Below the pieces are notes generated by a model. It was not told the DNA's origin. It ran no database searches and saw only the letters and a program-made list of their open reading frames with translations. Below, piece after piece: positions 35,882 through 43,623 of a stretch of DNA of 56,167 nt. This DNA comes from Candidatus Bathyarchaeota archaeon. Its GTDB lineage: Archaea > Thermoproteota > Bathyarchaeia > Bathyarchaeales > Bathycorpusculaceae. Each line of letters starts with the position of its first letter. The stretch's first letter is position 1. The translations under genes were made by a program, and so were the position numbers. The stretch spans positions 1 to 56,167 of the forward strand of contig JACAEI010000022.1 in NCBI GenBank assembly GCA_013388905.1. The letters are read 5' to 3'.

Positions 35882-36538
35882 ATGAGACGTGAGCTTTTAG
35901 AAGAACTTTGGAGAATTCCCACAGCTTCTCTTTCAGACGCGCTTGATAATCTTGGAATTAGAGGATTTATGGATTATGACATCAAATTACGAACGGCTGA
36001 TGCGAAAATTGTTGGTTTCGCTGTAACAATCAAAGACGTTCCAAGCGAGAAAAAAGCGGCTCCATTGAAAGCCTTGGAGGCTATAGACAACGCCAAAAAA
36101 GGAGACATACTTGTTAGGGCAATTGAAAATGCAGAGAAGACAGAGATATGCAACATTGGACTTTTTGGAGGAATAATGGCATTAGGCTGTAAAAAGAAAG
36201 GCTTAGCGGGAGCAGTAATTGAAGGCGGAGTAAGAGACATAAGTGAATGCTACGAATTGAAGTTCCCCGTATTTGCCCGAAGCGTCGTTCCTACAACTTC
36301 TGTTGGAAGGACAGAAGTCGTTGGCGTTAACGTGCCAGTGAAATGCGGAGGAGTAATTGTAGAGCCAGACGACGTTATTGTTGGCGACTTAGACGGTGTC
36401 GTAGTAATTCCAAAAGAAAAATTGAATAGCGTAGTAGAAGCTGCTAGGAAAATAGACGAACTTGAGAAGAATGTCGCTGCGGACTTGATGAAGAAAGCGC
36501 CACTTACAGAAACTGTAAAAAAACACTCGAGAATTTAG
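35882..36538 (+). CDS. RraA/HMG-aldolase family protein
   Basis: A 218-residue protein of the RraA-like fold, which in prokaryotes includes 4-hydroxy-4-methyl-2-oxoglutarate aldolases and regulators of RNase E. Visible are TASLSDALDNLGIRGFM, GLAGAVIEGGVRDISE with the substrate-binding Arg-Asp, PVFARSVVPTTSVGR, and DVIVGDLDGVVVIP. Aldolase-type activity is more likely than RNase E regulation in an archaeon. The start at ATG 35882 follows GAGTGA. Confidence 0.87.
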   Translation: MRRELLEELWRIPTASLSDALDNLGIRGFMDYDIKLRTADAKIVGFAVTIKDVPSEKKAAPLKALEAIDNAKKGDILVRAIENAEKTEICNIGLFGGIMALGCKKKGLAGAVIEGGVRDISECYELKFPVFARSVVPTTSVGRTEVVGVNVPVKCGGVIVEPDDVIVGDLDGVVVIPKEKLNSVVEAARKIDELEKNVAADLMKKAPLTETVKKHSRI

Positions 36539-36568
36539 ACTATTTTCTCGTTTAAAAAGGAATAAGGC

Positions 36569-36580
36569 ATATATTTTATC
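36569..36580 (+). promoter_or_regulatory. TATA box for tRNA-Trp
   Basis: CATATATTTTAT lies about 37 bases before the tRNA 5' end with an A/G-rich BRE-like AAGG just upstream (36565-36567), the normal place for an archaeal tRNA promoter with a short leader. Confidence 0.55.
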
Positions 36581-36610
36581 CTTCATAGTTAATCAATAAC
36601 GCTTCAAAAA

Positions 36611-36778
36611 GGGGCTGTAGTCTAGGAAGGTATGACGACGGGCTCCAGAAAGCAACAAACGGGTTTGCGGACCGCATGGCGGAATGAAGAGGTTCTGGAG
36701 CGGTCATAGAGAAACCCGTAGGAACAGCCCAGCGCTGTCTCCGGGGAAAGGTCGTCGGTTCAAATCCGGCCAGCCCCA
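36611..36778 (+). tRNA. tRNA-Trp (CCA), apparently split by two introns
   Basis: Acceptor arms GGGGCTG (36611-36617) and CAGCCCC (36771-36777) pair fully, the T arm is GTCGG-TTCAAAT-CCGGC, and the anticodon loop is CTCCAGA with CCA at 36645-36647. The clover leaf closes only if two pieces are removed. One is 36649-36713 (65 nt), at the canonical 37/38 site; the other is 36720-36748 (29 nt), between positions 43 and 44. Exons are then 36611-36648, 36714-36719 (6 nt) and 36749-36778, giving a 74-nt tRNA. Both 3' splice sites lie in an AAA bulge (AA|A). Intron 1 carries ATGAAGA (36684-36690) and TTCTGGAGC (36693-36701), complementary to the anticodon loop, resembling the C/D guide in other archaeal tRNA-Trp introns. 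Confidence 0.88.
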
Positions 36779-36817
36779 TCAACATTTCATTTTTTGTTGC
36801 GAGGAATGGCCAAAGAA

Positions 36818-37429
36818 TTACGGTTCCTGCATAAACTCGATGAATTCGTCGAGTGTTCGTTTCCTCAACGTGTAGTTGTTTTTTCTCTCGATGCCAATTG
36901 TCGAATAAGGCTTAGGTCCATAATCGTGCCCAGGATAAACTTCAATGTTGTCGTCAAGTTTCATTAATTTTTGAAAAAGACTGTGATACATGTCTTCGGC
37001 GCTTCCGTTCGGCAAATCAGTTCTGCCACACTCGCCTACAAAAAGCGTATCACCAGCAAGCAGTTTGCCGTTAACTAATAGGCATATGCTGTCCGGTGTA
37101 TGCCCAGGCGTGTGAATCACTTTAATAGCAATGTTGCCTACTTTTATTATGTCGCTATCTAAAACATCGATGTCTTTGAAGCATTTAGCCAGTTTATGTG
37201 CGACAATTTTTGCATTGAAAGTAGATCGAAGGTTGTCGTTTCCGGCAATGTGGTCCCAATGTTGATGGGTGTCAATAACATATTTTACTTGTAATCCTTG
37301 CTCTTTGATGAGCTTGACTATTACGTCTGTGTTAAAACTTGGATCTACGATAGCGGCTTCTTTAGTGTCTTCGTCAGCGATTATGTAGGAGAAGTTATCG
37401 CCTCGATGCTTTATTTGCTTAAACAGCAC
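36818..37429 (-). CDS. MBL-fold hydrolase, glyoxalase II/persulfide dioxygenase-like
   Basis: The 203-residue protein has the full metal site: DTHQHWDHIAGN (His-x-His-x-Asp-His), HTPGHTPDSI, AGDTLFVGECGRTDL and VYPGHDYG. The GRTDLPNGS loop is common in persulfide dioxygenases as well as in hydroxyacylglutathione hydrolases; an archaeon without glutathione would need another thiol. The GTG start directly follows the TAA of the upstream gene (TAAGTG), with GGTGA in that gene's last codons as ribosome site. Confidence 0.88.
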   Translation of the reverse strand: MLFKQIKHRGDNFSYIIADEDTKEAAIVDPSFNTDVIVKLIKEQGLQVKYVIDTHQHWDHIAGNDNLRSTFNAKIVAHKLAKCFKDIDVLDSDIIKVGNIAIKVIHTPGHTPDSICLLVNGKLLAGDTLFVGECGRTDLPNGSAEDMYHSLFQKLMKLDDNIEVYPGHDYGPKPYSTIGIERKNNYTLRKRTLDEFIEFMQEP

Positions 37430-38803
37430 TTAAATCACCATAGCATTTCGATAAGCTGAAAGATGTTCTATTTTCATGCCTAGTTTGACCAAGTCTTTCA
37501 AATTGTCAATACAGCCTATGCTAGCATCTATGTTGTGGTGAATCGGGTGAAACCACATGTGCTGCGGTGAGAGATTAAACTGTAATGGAATCCTCGTAGT
37601 AATGCCATACGCATCCAAATTCGAAATCAACGAACCTTTGGCACTGACCAAGCGTATTGAGACATAGCTGTTTAACAACTGTTGGGCCCCAAAAGCTCCG
37701 ATGCCATGCCATAGCGCCGCGTTTTCTGGCGACACCAAAGAATAAAGGAAGAATTGTGGCGAAGATGGAGTTTCTTTATAACTGTAATTCACAAATTTTT
37801 CTCCTTCAACCCAAAAATCGTCTTCAGCCTTTGCAATGCTGATGTCATTTGGGTCTATCGCATTGGGATAAAGCGGTGTAGTGCGATAAACAACTTTCAC
37901 GTTCTTCAATTTTGCACCATCAAAGTATATTTTTCCTCTAATGGCACGTTTAGAGGCGTAACCCTTCGGCGAATGAGGGATTGTCAAAAGTGTGGTTTTG
38001 TTTTTCATGCTTCTGCCCATACAATTGTAAACACTAGCAATAGAATCATAGTTCTTGTGAGTTTCTCTTATCATATGATGCAAAAAGCCTTCAGACGTTT
38101 CTTTCTCTAAAGTTGTAAGCGGTATTCGTAAAGAACAGAGAAATAGGCTAATCCCAAAAGATTGTGAGAGAAGCTCTAGTTGGTCATATTTTACTGCATC
38201 CACCAAGTTCATGTAGTTGTTTTTGCAATTTTCCAGATGGTGTGCTATCAATTCTACTTCGCTTTTAGAGATAAGTGATCCATCATATTTCTGAACAAAC
38301 TTTTCATCTATTTTCAGCTGTTCTGTTTTAACAGATTTGGCTGGAAAAGCGCTTTGTCCACTGCTCACAATCGATTCTTTCAATGGATTCATCGAATAAC
38401 GGTCTGGTTCAATTTCATCAGTATTCAAAAGAAAGGAAATAACTAAGTCTTGGGACGGTTTGTTCAAAAGCTCGCAGATTTGATCCACATCGCCGTCATC
38501 TGGCTTGTGCAATCCATATCTATAAAAATAGTTTCCACATGCTTCAAGCAGACGGGCAGCTATAATTCCTTGAACTTCTTCTACAGTGAGTTGAGGATTC
38601 GAGAATTCAACTGAAGATCTCAAAAAGAAGTGCGAGCCATCTAACACAACATCGTTCATTCGTCCATTCCTAAAACAGTAAAACAGAACCTTCCTCTTTT
38701 CGTCACCCTTGAAGTTGGCGAGTTCTCTTACGAGAGCCTCAACACACGACCAAGAAGTTTTAAGGAAATCATTAACGAGTGTTTTTGCCAATTCTGAAGA
38801 CAA
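37430..38803 (-). CDS. Uncharacterised 457-residue protein in GNAT-unknown-MBL operon
   Basis: I do not recognise the family. It is a soluble, mostly helical N-terminal half (VEALVRELANFKGDEKRKVL, QLTVEEVQGIIAARLLEACG) with a more beta-rich second half (GKIYFDGAKLKNVKVVYRTT, PLQFNLSPQHMWFHPIHHNID). The clustered His near 417-424 could bind metal. No signal peptide or membrane helix is seen. The TTG start at 38803 uses GGTGA that overlaps the stop of the upstream GNAT gene, and its own stop abuts the MBL gene, so the three are translationally coupled. Confidence 0.75.
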   Translation of the reverse strand: MSSELAKTLVNDFLKTSWSCVEALVRELANFKGDEKRKVLFYCFRNGRMNDVVLDGSHFFLRSSVEFSNPQLTVEEVQGIIAARLLEACGNYFYRYGLHKPDDGDVDQICELLNKPSQDLVISFLLNTDEIEPDRYSMNPLKESIVSSGQSAFPAKSVKTEQLKIDEKFVQKYDGSLISKSEVELIAHHLENCKNNYMNLVDAVKYDQLELLSQSFGISLFLCSLRIPLTTLEKETSEGFLHHMIRETHKNYDSIASVYNCMGRSMKNKTTLLTIPHSPKGYASKRAIRGKIYFDGAKLKNVKVVYRTTPLYPNAIDPNDISIAKAEDDFWVEGEKFVNYSYKETPSSPQFFLYSLVSPENAALWHGIGAFGAQQLLNSYVSIRLVSAKGSLISNLDAYGITTRIPLQFNLSPQHMWFHPIHHNIDASIGCIDNLKDLVKLGMKIEHLSAYRNAMVI

Positions 38804-38811
38804 CTAGAGCA

Positions 38812-39651
38812 TCACCCTCTCTCCAAAGACTCTGCTACATAAATACAATCTCTAATGAGACTAGATCCATAGAACATTCTTGCCACACGAAAACGCTCAT
38901 GGAATCCGGATTTGGTTAGGAAATCAAGAAGCTCTGATTCTTTTTTGGGGGCACATAGAGAAATTTCAAAGCCTTTCAGTCTGTTCAGGACAGTCTTGAG
39001 AATAGCTATCGCCATATCGCTACGTCCATATTTACATATTAACGGTCCTAAATCAGCCATTCCCTTGTACACTTTCACTGCCGCATAGCCTGTAAGCTGT
39101 CCGTCTTCAAATGAAGCATAACAGAGATTATTTTTTTTAAGAAGAATAGGCTTTAAGATTTTTTTCCTTGACGCACCAAAACACGAATGGTCAAATTCAA
39201 TTATCGTTTTTATCTCTTTTTCTTTGACCTCCCGAAAGCCTGTTTTAATAGGCGAAGAAAGACCTTTTCCGCTTAAAACCATAAAGTCAGAGTCGTATCT
39301 AAAACCAAGTCTTTCGTAAAAGGGAATTTTGTCCATGTATGCATACAAACCAATTGTCTCTACATTTCTAGCTGTTAAATATTTGATGGAATGTTTAACA
39401 AGCAATGAACCCGCGCCTTTTCCCCGATGAGCTTCGTTGACAATAAAATTTCCAAACCAGCCTATTTTGCCAAAACTGATTGTGGTTGCGATGCCTATTC
39501 TTTCCGAGTTAGAAAATAGTGTAAAGCAGCCTTCGGGTTCTAAATGCATCATGAATTCGAAGTCTTCCTTTATCATTCCCCAGTCCATAGTGTCAGTAAT
39601 CTGAACTGCGAATTCCAAATCTTCTATAGACATGGGCTTTACATGGTACAT
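38812..39651 (-). CDS. Tandem GNAT acetyltransferase
   Basis: The 279-residue protein has an N-terminal GNAT domain with the acetyl-CoA loop NEAHRGKGAGSLLVKHSI (about residues 85-102) and LGLRYDSDF-like strands (RLGFRYDSDFMVL), then a second, shorter GNAT-type domain (CYASFEDGQLTGYAAVKVY, ILKTVLNRLKGFEI). This two-domain layout is common in uncharacterised prokaryotic acetyltransferases. ATG 39651 is chosen with AAGGAT upstream; a longer frame to 39705 exists. Confidence 0.85.
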   Translation of the reverse strand: MYHVKPMSIEDLEFAVQITDTMDWGMIKEDFEFMMHLEPEGCFTLFSNSERIGIATTISFGKIGWFGNFIVNEAHRGKGAGSLLVKHSIKYLTARNVETIGLYAYMDKIPFYERLGFRYDSDFMVLSGKGLSSPIKTGFREVKEKEIKTIIEFDHSCFGASRKKILKPILLKKNNLCYASFEDGQLTGYAAVKVYKGMADLGPLICKYGRSDMAIAILKTVLNRLKGFEISLCAPKKESELLDFLTKSGFHERFRVARMFYGSSLIRDCIYVAESLERG

Positions 39652-39813
39652 TGTGTGCAAATCCTTAACGATACCGAGCGTGATGTATCTCTCAGAACTG
39701 CACAAAAGGATAAACTTTACTAGTTAATATTGGTTTGAAGTATAAGCTTAGGAGGAGCAGAAACCATAGACCCTCAACTTAAAGTCGCTGTAACGCGCAA
39801 CGTAGAGGTTACA

Positions 39814-40290
39814 ATGCACAAGTTTGTGGATTATTTCAAGAGATTTGAAGAAGTTGAGGCTGTTAAGCGCATTTTTGGCGAAAAAACAAAAGAAATACTC
39901 AGAAACTTGAAAGTAGAGTTCGCTGGTAGAAGAGGCTATATGGGCGTTAGTGATACAGACGGACACCTAATAGTCAGCGCGGATTATTTGAAGAACGGCG
40001 ATATAGTAGACATCTACCTCGACATAATCCACGAGCTAGTTCATGTTAAGCAATTCATGGAAGGAAAGGAACTGTTTGATGACAAATATGAGTATGTTGA
40101 AAGACCAACAGAGATTGAAGCTTTTCAGCACGCCGTAGAAGAAGCTAGAAGATTGGGATTAAGTGAGGCAAGAATTTGCCAGTATCTTAAAACAGAATGG
40201 ATAAGCGAAGAAGACTTGAAAAAACTTGCAAAAACTCTGGACATCAAATACGTACAGTTCAAAGAGAAAAGAGGTCGCAGAATAAATTAG
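39814..40290 (+). CDS. Putative zinc metallopeptidase-like protein (HExxH)
   Basis: The 158-residue protein has IIHELVHVKQF (His73, Glu74, His77) and, 19 residues on, VERPTEIEAFQHA, which could give the third Glu ligand of a gluzincin-like site. No larger known domain is recognised. The ATG 39814 has GAGGT at 39802-39806. However, the strongest ribosome site, AGGAGGAG (39750-39757), sits 8 bases before an in-frame ATA at 39766 with protein-like codons in between (DPQLKVAVTRNVEVT), so the true start may be the ATA. Confidence 0.7.
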   Translation: MHKFVDYFKRFEEVEAVKRIFGEKTKEILRNLKVEFAGRRGYMGVSDTDGHLIVSADYLKNGDIVDIYLDIIHELVHVKQFMEGKELFDDKYEYVERPTEIEAFQHAVEEARRLGLSEARICQYLKTEWISEEDLKKLAKTLDIKYVQFKEKRGRRIN

Positions 40291-40423
40291 CACTCATAAC
40301 ACACCTTAGCTCCTCATTCAAGTCGTTACTAATTATGTAATGTAGAATAATCAGAAGCATAGTCGTAGCCCATACGCAACATTTTTAAAGTGTATAAATT
40401 GTTTAAGCTACGGTGACTTGCGC

Positions 40424-41155
40424 TTGAGCTTAGCCATAGAAGCAGTAAACCTTGTTAAAGTCTTTGGAAATATTCGTGCATTAGATGGATTAAGCTTCAG
40501 CGTTGAGCCTAAGGAAATTTTTGGACTTATAGGTCCAAACGGTGCTGGAAAAACAACTGCACTTCGAATTTTTTCAACCTTATTATTGCCTACATCGGGT
40601 ACTGGAAAAATCTTCGGCTTAAATGTTGTTAATAACGCCGCAGAGGTTCGCAAGATTATAACTTATCTTCCAGAAGAAGCTGGCGCTTATCGAAACCTTT
40701 CTGGCTGGGAATATTTAGAATTTATGGCTAAATTTAACACAAGCGACAAGAATTTGAGCCAAGAGATTGTAAATAATGCAGCGAAGATCACTGGCTTAGG
40801 TGAACGTTTGAAGGATAAAACAAAAGCGTACAGTAAGGGAATGAAGCGAAGGCTTCTTGTTGCAAGGGCATTAATGACTAAGCCTAAACTGTCAATTTTG
40901 GATGAGCCAACAAGCGGATTGGATGTTTTACACGCTTATCACGTTAGAGAAATAATCAAACGTTACGTAAAGGAACATGACGTAACAGTTTTGCTTTCAA
41001 GTCACAACATGCTTGAAGTTGAACACCTATGCGACTGGGTTGCCTTGCTTAACAAGGGCAAAGTAGTTGCAGAAGGAAAACCGCAAGAACTAAAAGAGAA
41101 GTACAGAAGTGAAAATCTGGAAGAAGTTTTCGCAAAGGTTGTTGGATTTGCTTAA
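40424..41155 (+). CDS. ABC transporter ATP-binding protein
   Basis: The 243-residue ATPase has Walker A GPNGAGKTT, signature YSKGMKRRLLVARAL, Walker B LSILDEPTSGLD and switch His (SSHNM). It is similar to the ATPases of ABC-2 export systems (NatA-like). Two adjacent TTG codons can start it; 40424 is preferred because GGTGA at 40412-40416 is 7 bases away. A TATA-like TTTTTAAAG lies at 40382-40390. It overlaps the permease gene. Confidence 0.93.
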   Translation: MSLAIEAVNLVKVFGNIRALDGLSFSVEPKEIFGLIGPNGAGKTTALRIFSTLLLPTSGTGKIFGLNVVNNAAEVRKIITYLPEEAGAYRNLSGWEYLEFMAKFNTSDKNLSQEIVNNAAKITGLGERLKDKTKAYSKGMKRRLLVARALMTKPKLSILDEPTSGLDVLHAYHVREIIKRYVKEHDVTVLLSSHNMLEVEHLCDWVALLNKGKVVAEGKPQELKEKYRSENLEEVFAKVVGFA

Positions 41156-42443
41156 AGGTTTTGGAAACTTTCTTCTAAAAGAGCTTAAGGAGTTGGTCAG
41201 AGACCCCAAGATACTATTGGGAATGATTGTTGTTCCACTAATAATGTTTCCAGTTTTAGGCGGCATCATAAACTTCTCTATCCAATCTGCGCAAGAACAA
41301 GCTCAAAAAGCAGTACTTTTAGTCGTAAACAATGATGGAGGAACATGGTCGGAGAACATTACAGATTATTGGCGTCAGAAATTCTCAATAAATGTCACCA
41401 TTGTAAACAACATAGAAATAACGAATGAGACCGCTGCAGAGCTTCTTTCAAATTATAATACGACGCGATTCATAGAAATCCCCAAAGGTTTTAGTGAAAG
41501 CATGAATGGATATATAGAAAACAAGACAACAACAGCCACATTGAATTTCTATGAAGTTTTCACCGGCGGCGGAGTATTCGAAAATATTGGTTCCTCATTA
41601 ATCGACGCTTTAGCATACCAATTTAACAGAGCCGTAGCACCGGACGCTGTAAACACCGCTAAATCTGCTATCATAAAGGGAGAGATTAAAAAAGGCGTAG
41701 ACCCAGCTGCACTCGCAAGTCTGATGACTTCGCAAGCAATTGCTTTACCTATTACTATTCTAATTTTGCTCACCTACTCAATGCAGATAGCTGCAACTTC
41801 GGTTGCTATGGAGAAGGAAGAAAAAACTTTGGAAACATTACTAACATTGCCCATGGACCGACTTGCGATTCTTATGGGAAAATTGTCCAGCTCAATTATC
41901 GTTGCAGCTGTAGGTGCTTTAGCTTATATGATTGGCTACAACTATGTACTAGGTTCTTTTACCGCATCAATTCCCGGGGACACAGGTTTAGATTTGGTTT
42001 CCTTGGGGCTTACACCTTCACCTTTCGGTTATTTACTTCTGGGCATATCACTTTTTGTTGCGTTGCTTTCAGCTCTGGCATTAGCAGTGATTATGTCAGC
42101 TTTTTCAGAAGATGTTAGAAGCGCTCAGTCTCTTATTGGCTACATTTACCCGTTCATTTTCATTCCGGCTCTAGCCTTAATGTACATAAATATTAACACG
42201 TTGCCGCTTGCATTGCAAATAGTTCTCTTTGCAATTCCTTATACACATCCTATTATAGCCTCTAAAGCAGTTGTAATGGGTGATTATATCACGCCCATTC
42301 TTGGTATTGTTTACGTTTCAGCCTTCACTCTAATAGTAATGTTTGCCGCATCGCGATTGTTTGCCACTGAAAAAATCCTTACGGCAAAGCTGAAGTTTAA
42401 AGGACTAAGACGAGGACGAAAAGCTCTAACGCAAGAAGCTTAG
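41148..42443 (+). CDS. ABC-2 type permease
   Basis: The 431-residue membrane protein has one N-terminal helix (ILLGMIVVPLIMFPVLGGII), a large outside domain of about 170 residues and five or more C-terminal helices, the NatB/YhgE-like pattern of ABC-2 exporters. EKEEKTLETLLTLPMDRLAI is the usual coupling region. The TTG start at 41148 (AAAGG upstream) overlaps the ATPase by 8 bases; an alternative GTG at 41109 would overlap by 47. The substrate is unknown. Confidence 0.88.
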   Translation: MLKGFGNFLLKELKELVRDPKILLGMIVVPLIMFPVLGGIINFSIQSAQEQAQKAVLLVVNNDGGTWSENITDYWRQKFSINVTIVNNIEITNETAAELLSNYNTTRFIEIPKGFSESMNGYIENKTTTATLNFYEVFTGGGVFENIGSSLIDALAYQFNRAVAPDAVNTAKSAIIKGEIKKGVDPAALASLMTSQAIALPITILILLTYSMQIAATSVAMEKEEKTLETLLTLPMDRLAILMGKLSSSIIVAAVGALAYMIGYNYVLGSFTASIPGDTGLDLVSLGLTPSPFGYLLLGISLFVALLSALALAVIMSAFSEDVRSAQSLIGYIYPFIFIPALALMYININTLPLALQIVLFAIPYTHPIIASKAVVMGDYITPILGIVYVSAFTLIVMFAASRLFATEKILTAKLKFKGLRRGRKALTQEA

Positions 42444-42471
42444 TAAAGCTTTTTTGAAAAAGAATGCAAAC

Positions 42472-43593
42472 ATGTTTCTGGTGCTTGGATTGGGCATTCA
42501 CCAAATTGAAGTATACAATGTTGTTCTAAACAATAAAGAACCTTTCAAAATTGCTACTGAAACAATAGCGGAGATTCATAATGTCGTAGTTAAAATAATC
42601 ACTGATTATGGCATAATTGGTTGGGGTGAATCTTCGCCGTCACAAAGGGTTACTGGTGAAAATGCAGAGACTGTTATTAAAGCTCTTGATAAAATTGCTC
42701 CGAAGCTTATTGGCATGTGTCCCTTGTGTATTGAGCGTGACGTGGAGCTTATGGATTCTATTGTCAAGGAAAACCCAGCTGCAAAAGCTGCAGTAGACAT
42801 AGCATTACATGACATTTTAGGAAAAACTGCGCGTAAACCACTCTTTAGGTTGCTTGGTGGATATCGCAAAGAGGTTCTGACAGACTTGACTTTGAGCATT
42901 AAACCTCCTAAGGAAATGGCTAAAGATGCACAGAAAGCTGTTAAGAAAGGGTTCAAAGCAATAAAAGTAAAGATTGGAGTTAACCCCGCTGAGGATGTTG
43001 AACGTATTAGGCTTATCCGCGAAGCAGTGGGCGAAGACATACAGTTAAGAATTGATGCAAATCAGGGCTGGACGCCTAAACAAGCTATAGAAGCCCTTAC
43101 TAAAATGGAGAAATTTAACATCCAATTTGTCGAGCAACCAGTTCCAGCAGAAAACATTAAAGGCTTAGTAAAAGTGAGAAAAAATTCGCCCATACCCGTA
43201 ATGGCTGATGAAAGCGTTCACTCACCAGAAGACGCTTTACACCTAATACAAGCAGAAGCTATAGACTACATAAACATCAAGCTCATGAAAAGTGGGGGAC
43301 TACATAAAGGAAGAAAAATCTCCGCCATAGCCGAAGCAGCAAGGATACCATGCATGATAGGATGCATGGCGGAATCTGAAATAGGCATAGCCGCAGGAGC
43401 CCACCTAGCCGCAGCAGTCAAAAACATACAATACGCTGATTTAGACTCAGACCTTTTCCTAAAAGAAACGCTTGTTAAAGAAGGCGGAGCAAAAGTCAAA
43501 AATTCAATGCGAACATTTCCAAAACTAAACGGATTAGGAATAAAGGCACTGAATGAGCAGTTGTTAGGAAAGCCGAAAAAGATTTACAAGTAA
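42472..43593 (+). CDS. Dipeptide epimerase-like enolase-superfamily enzyme
   Basis: The 373-residue protein is of the muconate-lactonizing/dipeptide epimerase group. Acid-base residues are the Lys pair in AIKVKIG and NIKLMKSGG. Metal ligands are Asp in LRIDANQGW, Glu in FVEQPVPAE and Asp in VMADESVHS. L-Ala-D/L-Glu epimerase is the best guess, although archaeal members may use other dipeptides. A TTG at 42490 preceded by GGTG is an alternative start that gives a family-like N-terminus (GIHQIEVYNVVL). Confidence 0.87.
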   Translation: MFLVLGLGIHQIEVYNVVLNNKEPFKIATETIAEIHNVVVKIITDYGIIGWGESSPSQRVTGENAETVIKALDKIAPKLIGMCPLCIERDVELMDSIVKENPAAKAAVDIALHDILGKTARKPLFRLLGGYRKEVLTDLTLSIKPPKEMAKDAQKAVKKGFKAIKVKIGVNPAEDVERIRLIREAVGEDIQLRIDANQGWTPKQAIEALTKMEKFNIQFVEQPVPAENIKGLVKVRKNSPIPVMADESVHSPEDALHLIQAEAIDYINIKLMKSGGLHKGRKISAIAEAARIPCMIGCMAESEIGIAAGAHLAAAVKNIQYADLDSDLFLKETLVKEGGAKVKNSMRTFPKLNGLGIKALNEQLLGKPKKIYK

Positions 43594-43623
43594 CTCCACT
43601 ATGAGAAGAGGGGAGAAGTACAA

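Noticed and set aside
36576-36875. Short open frames over the tRNA-Trp region
   Set aside because: They are produced by the tRNA and its introns.
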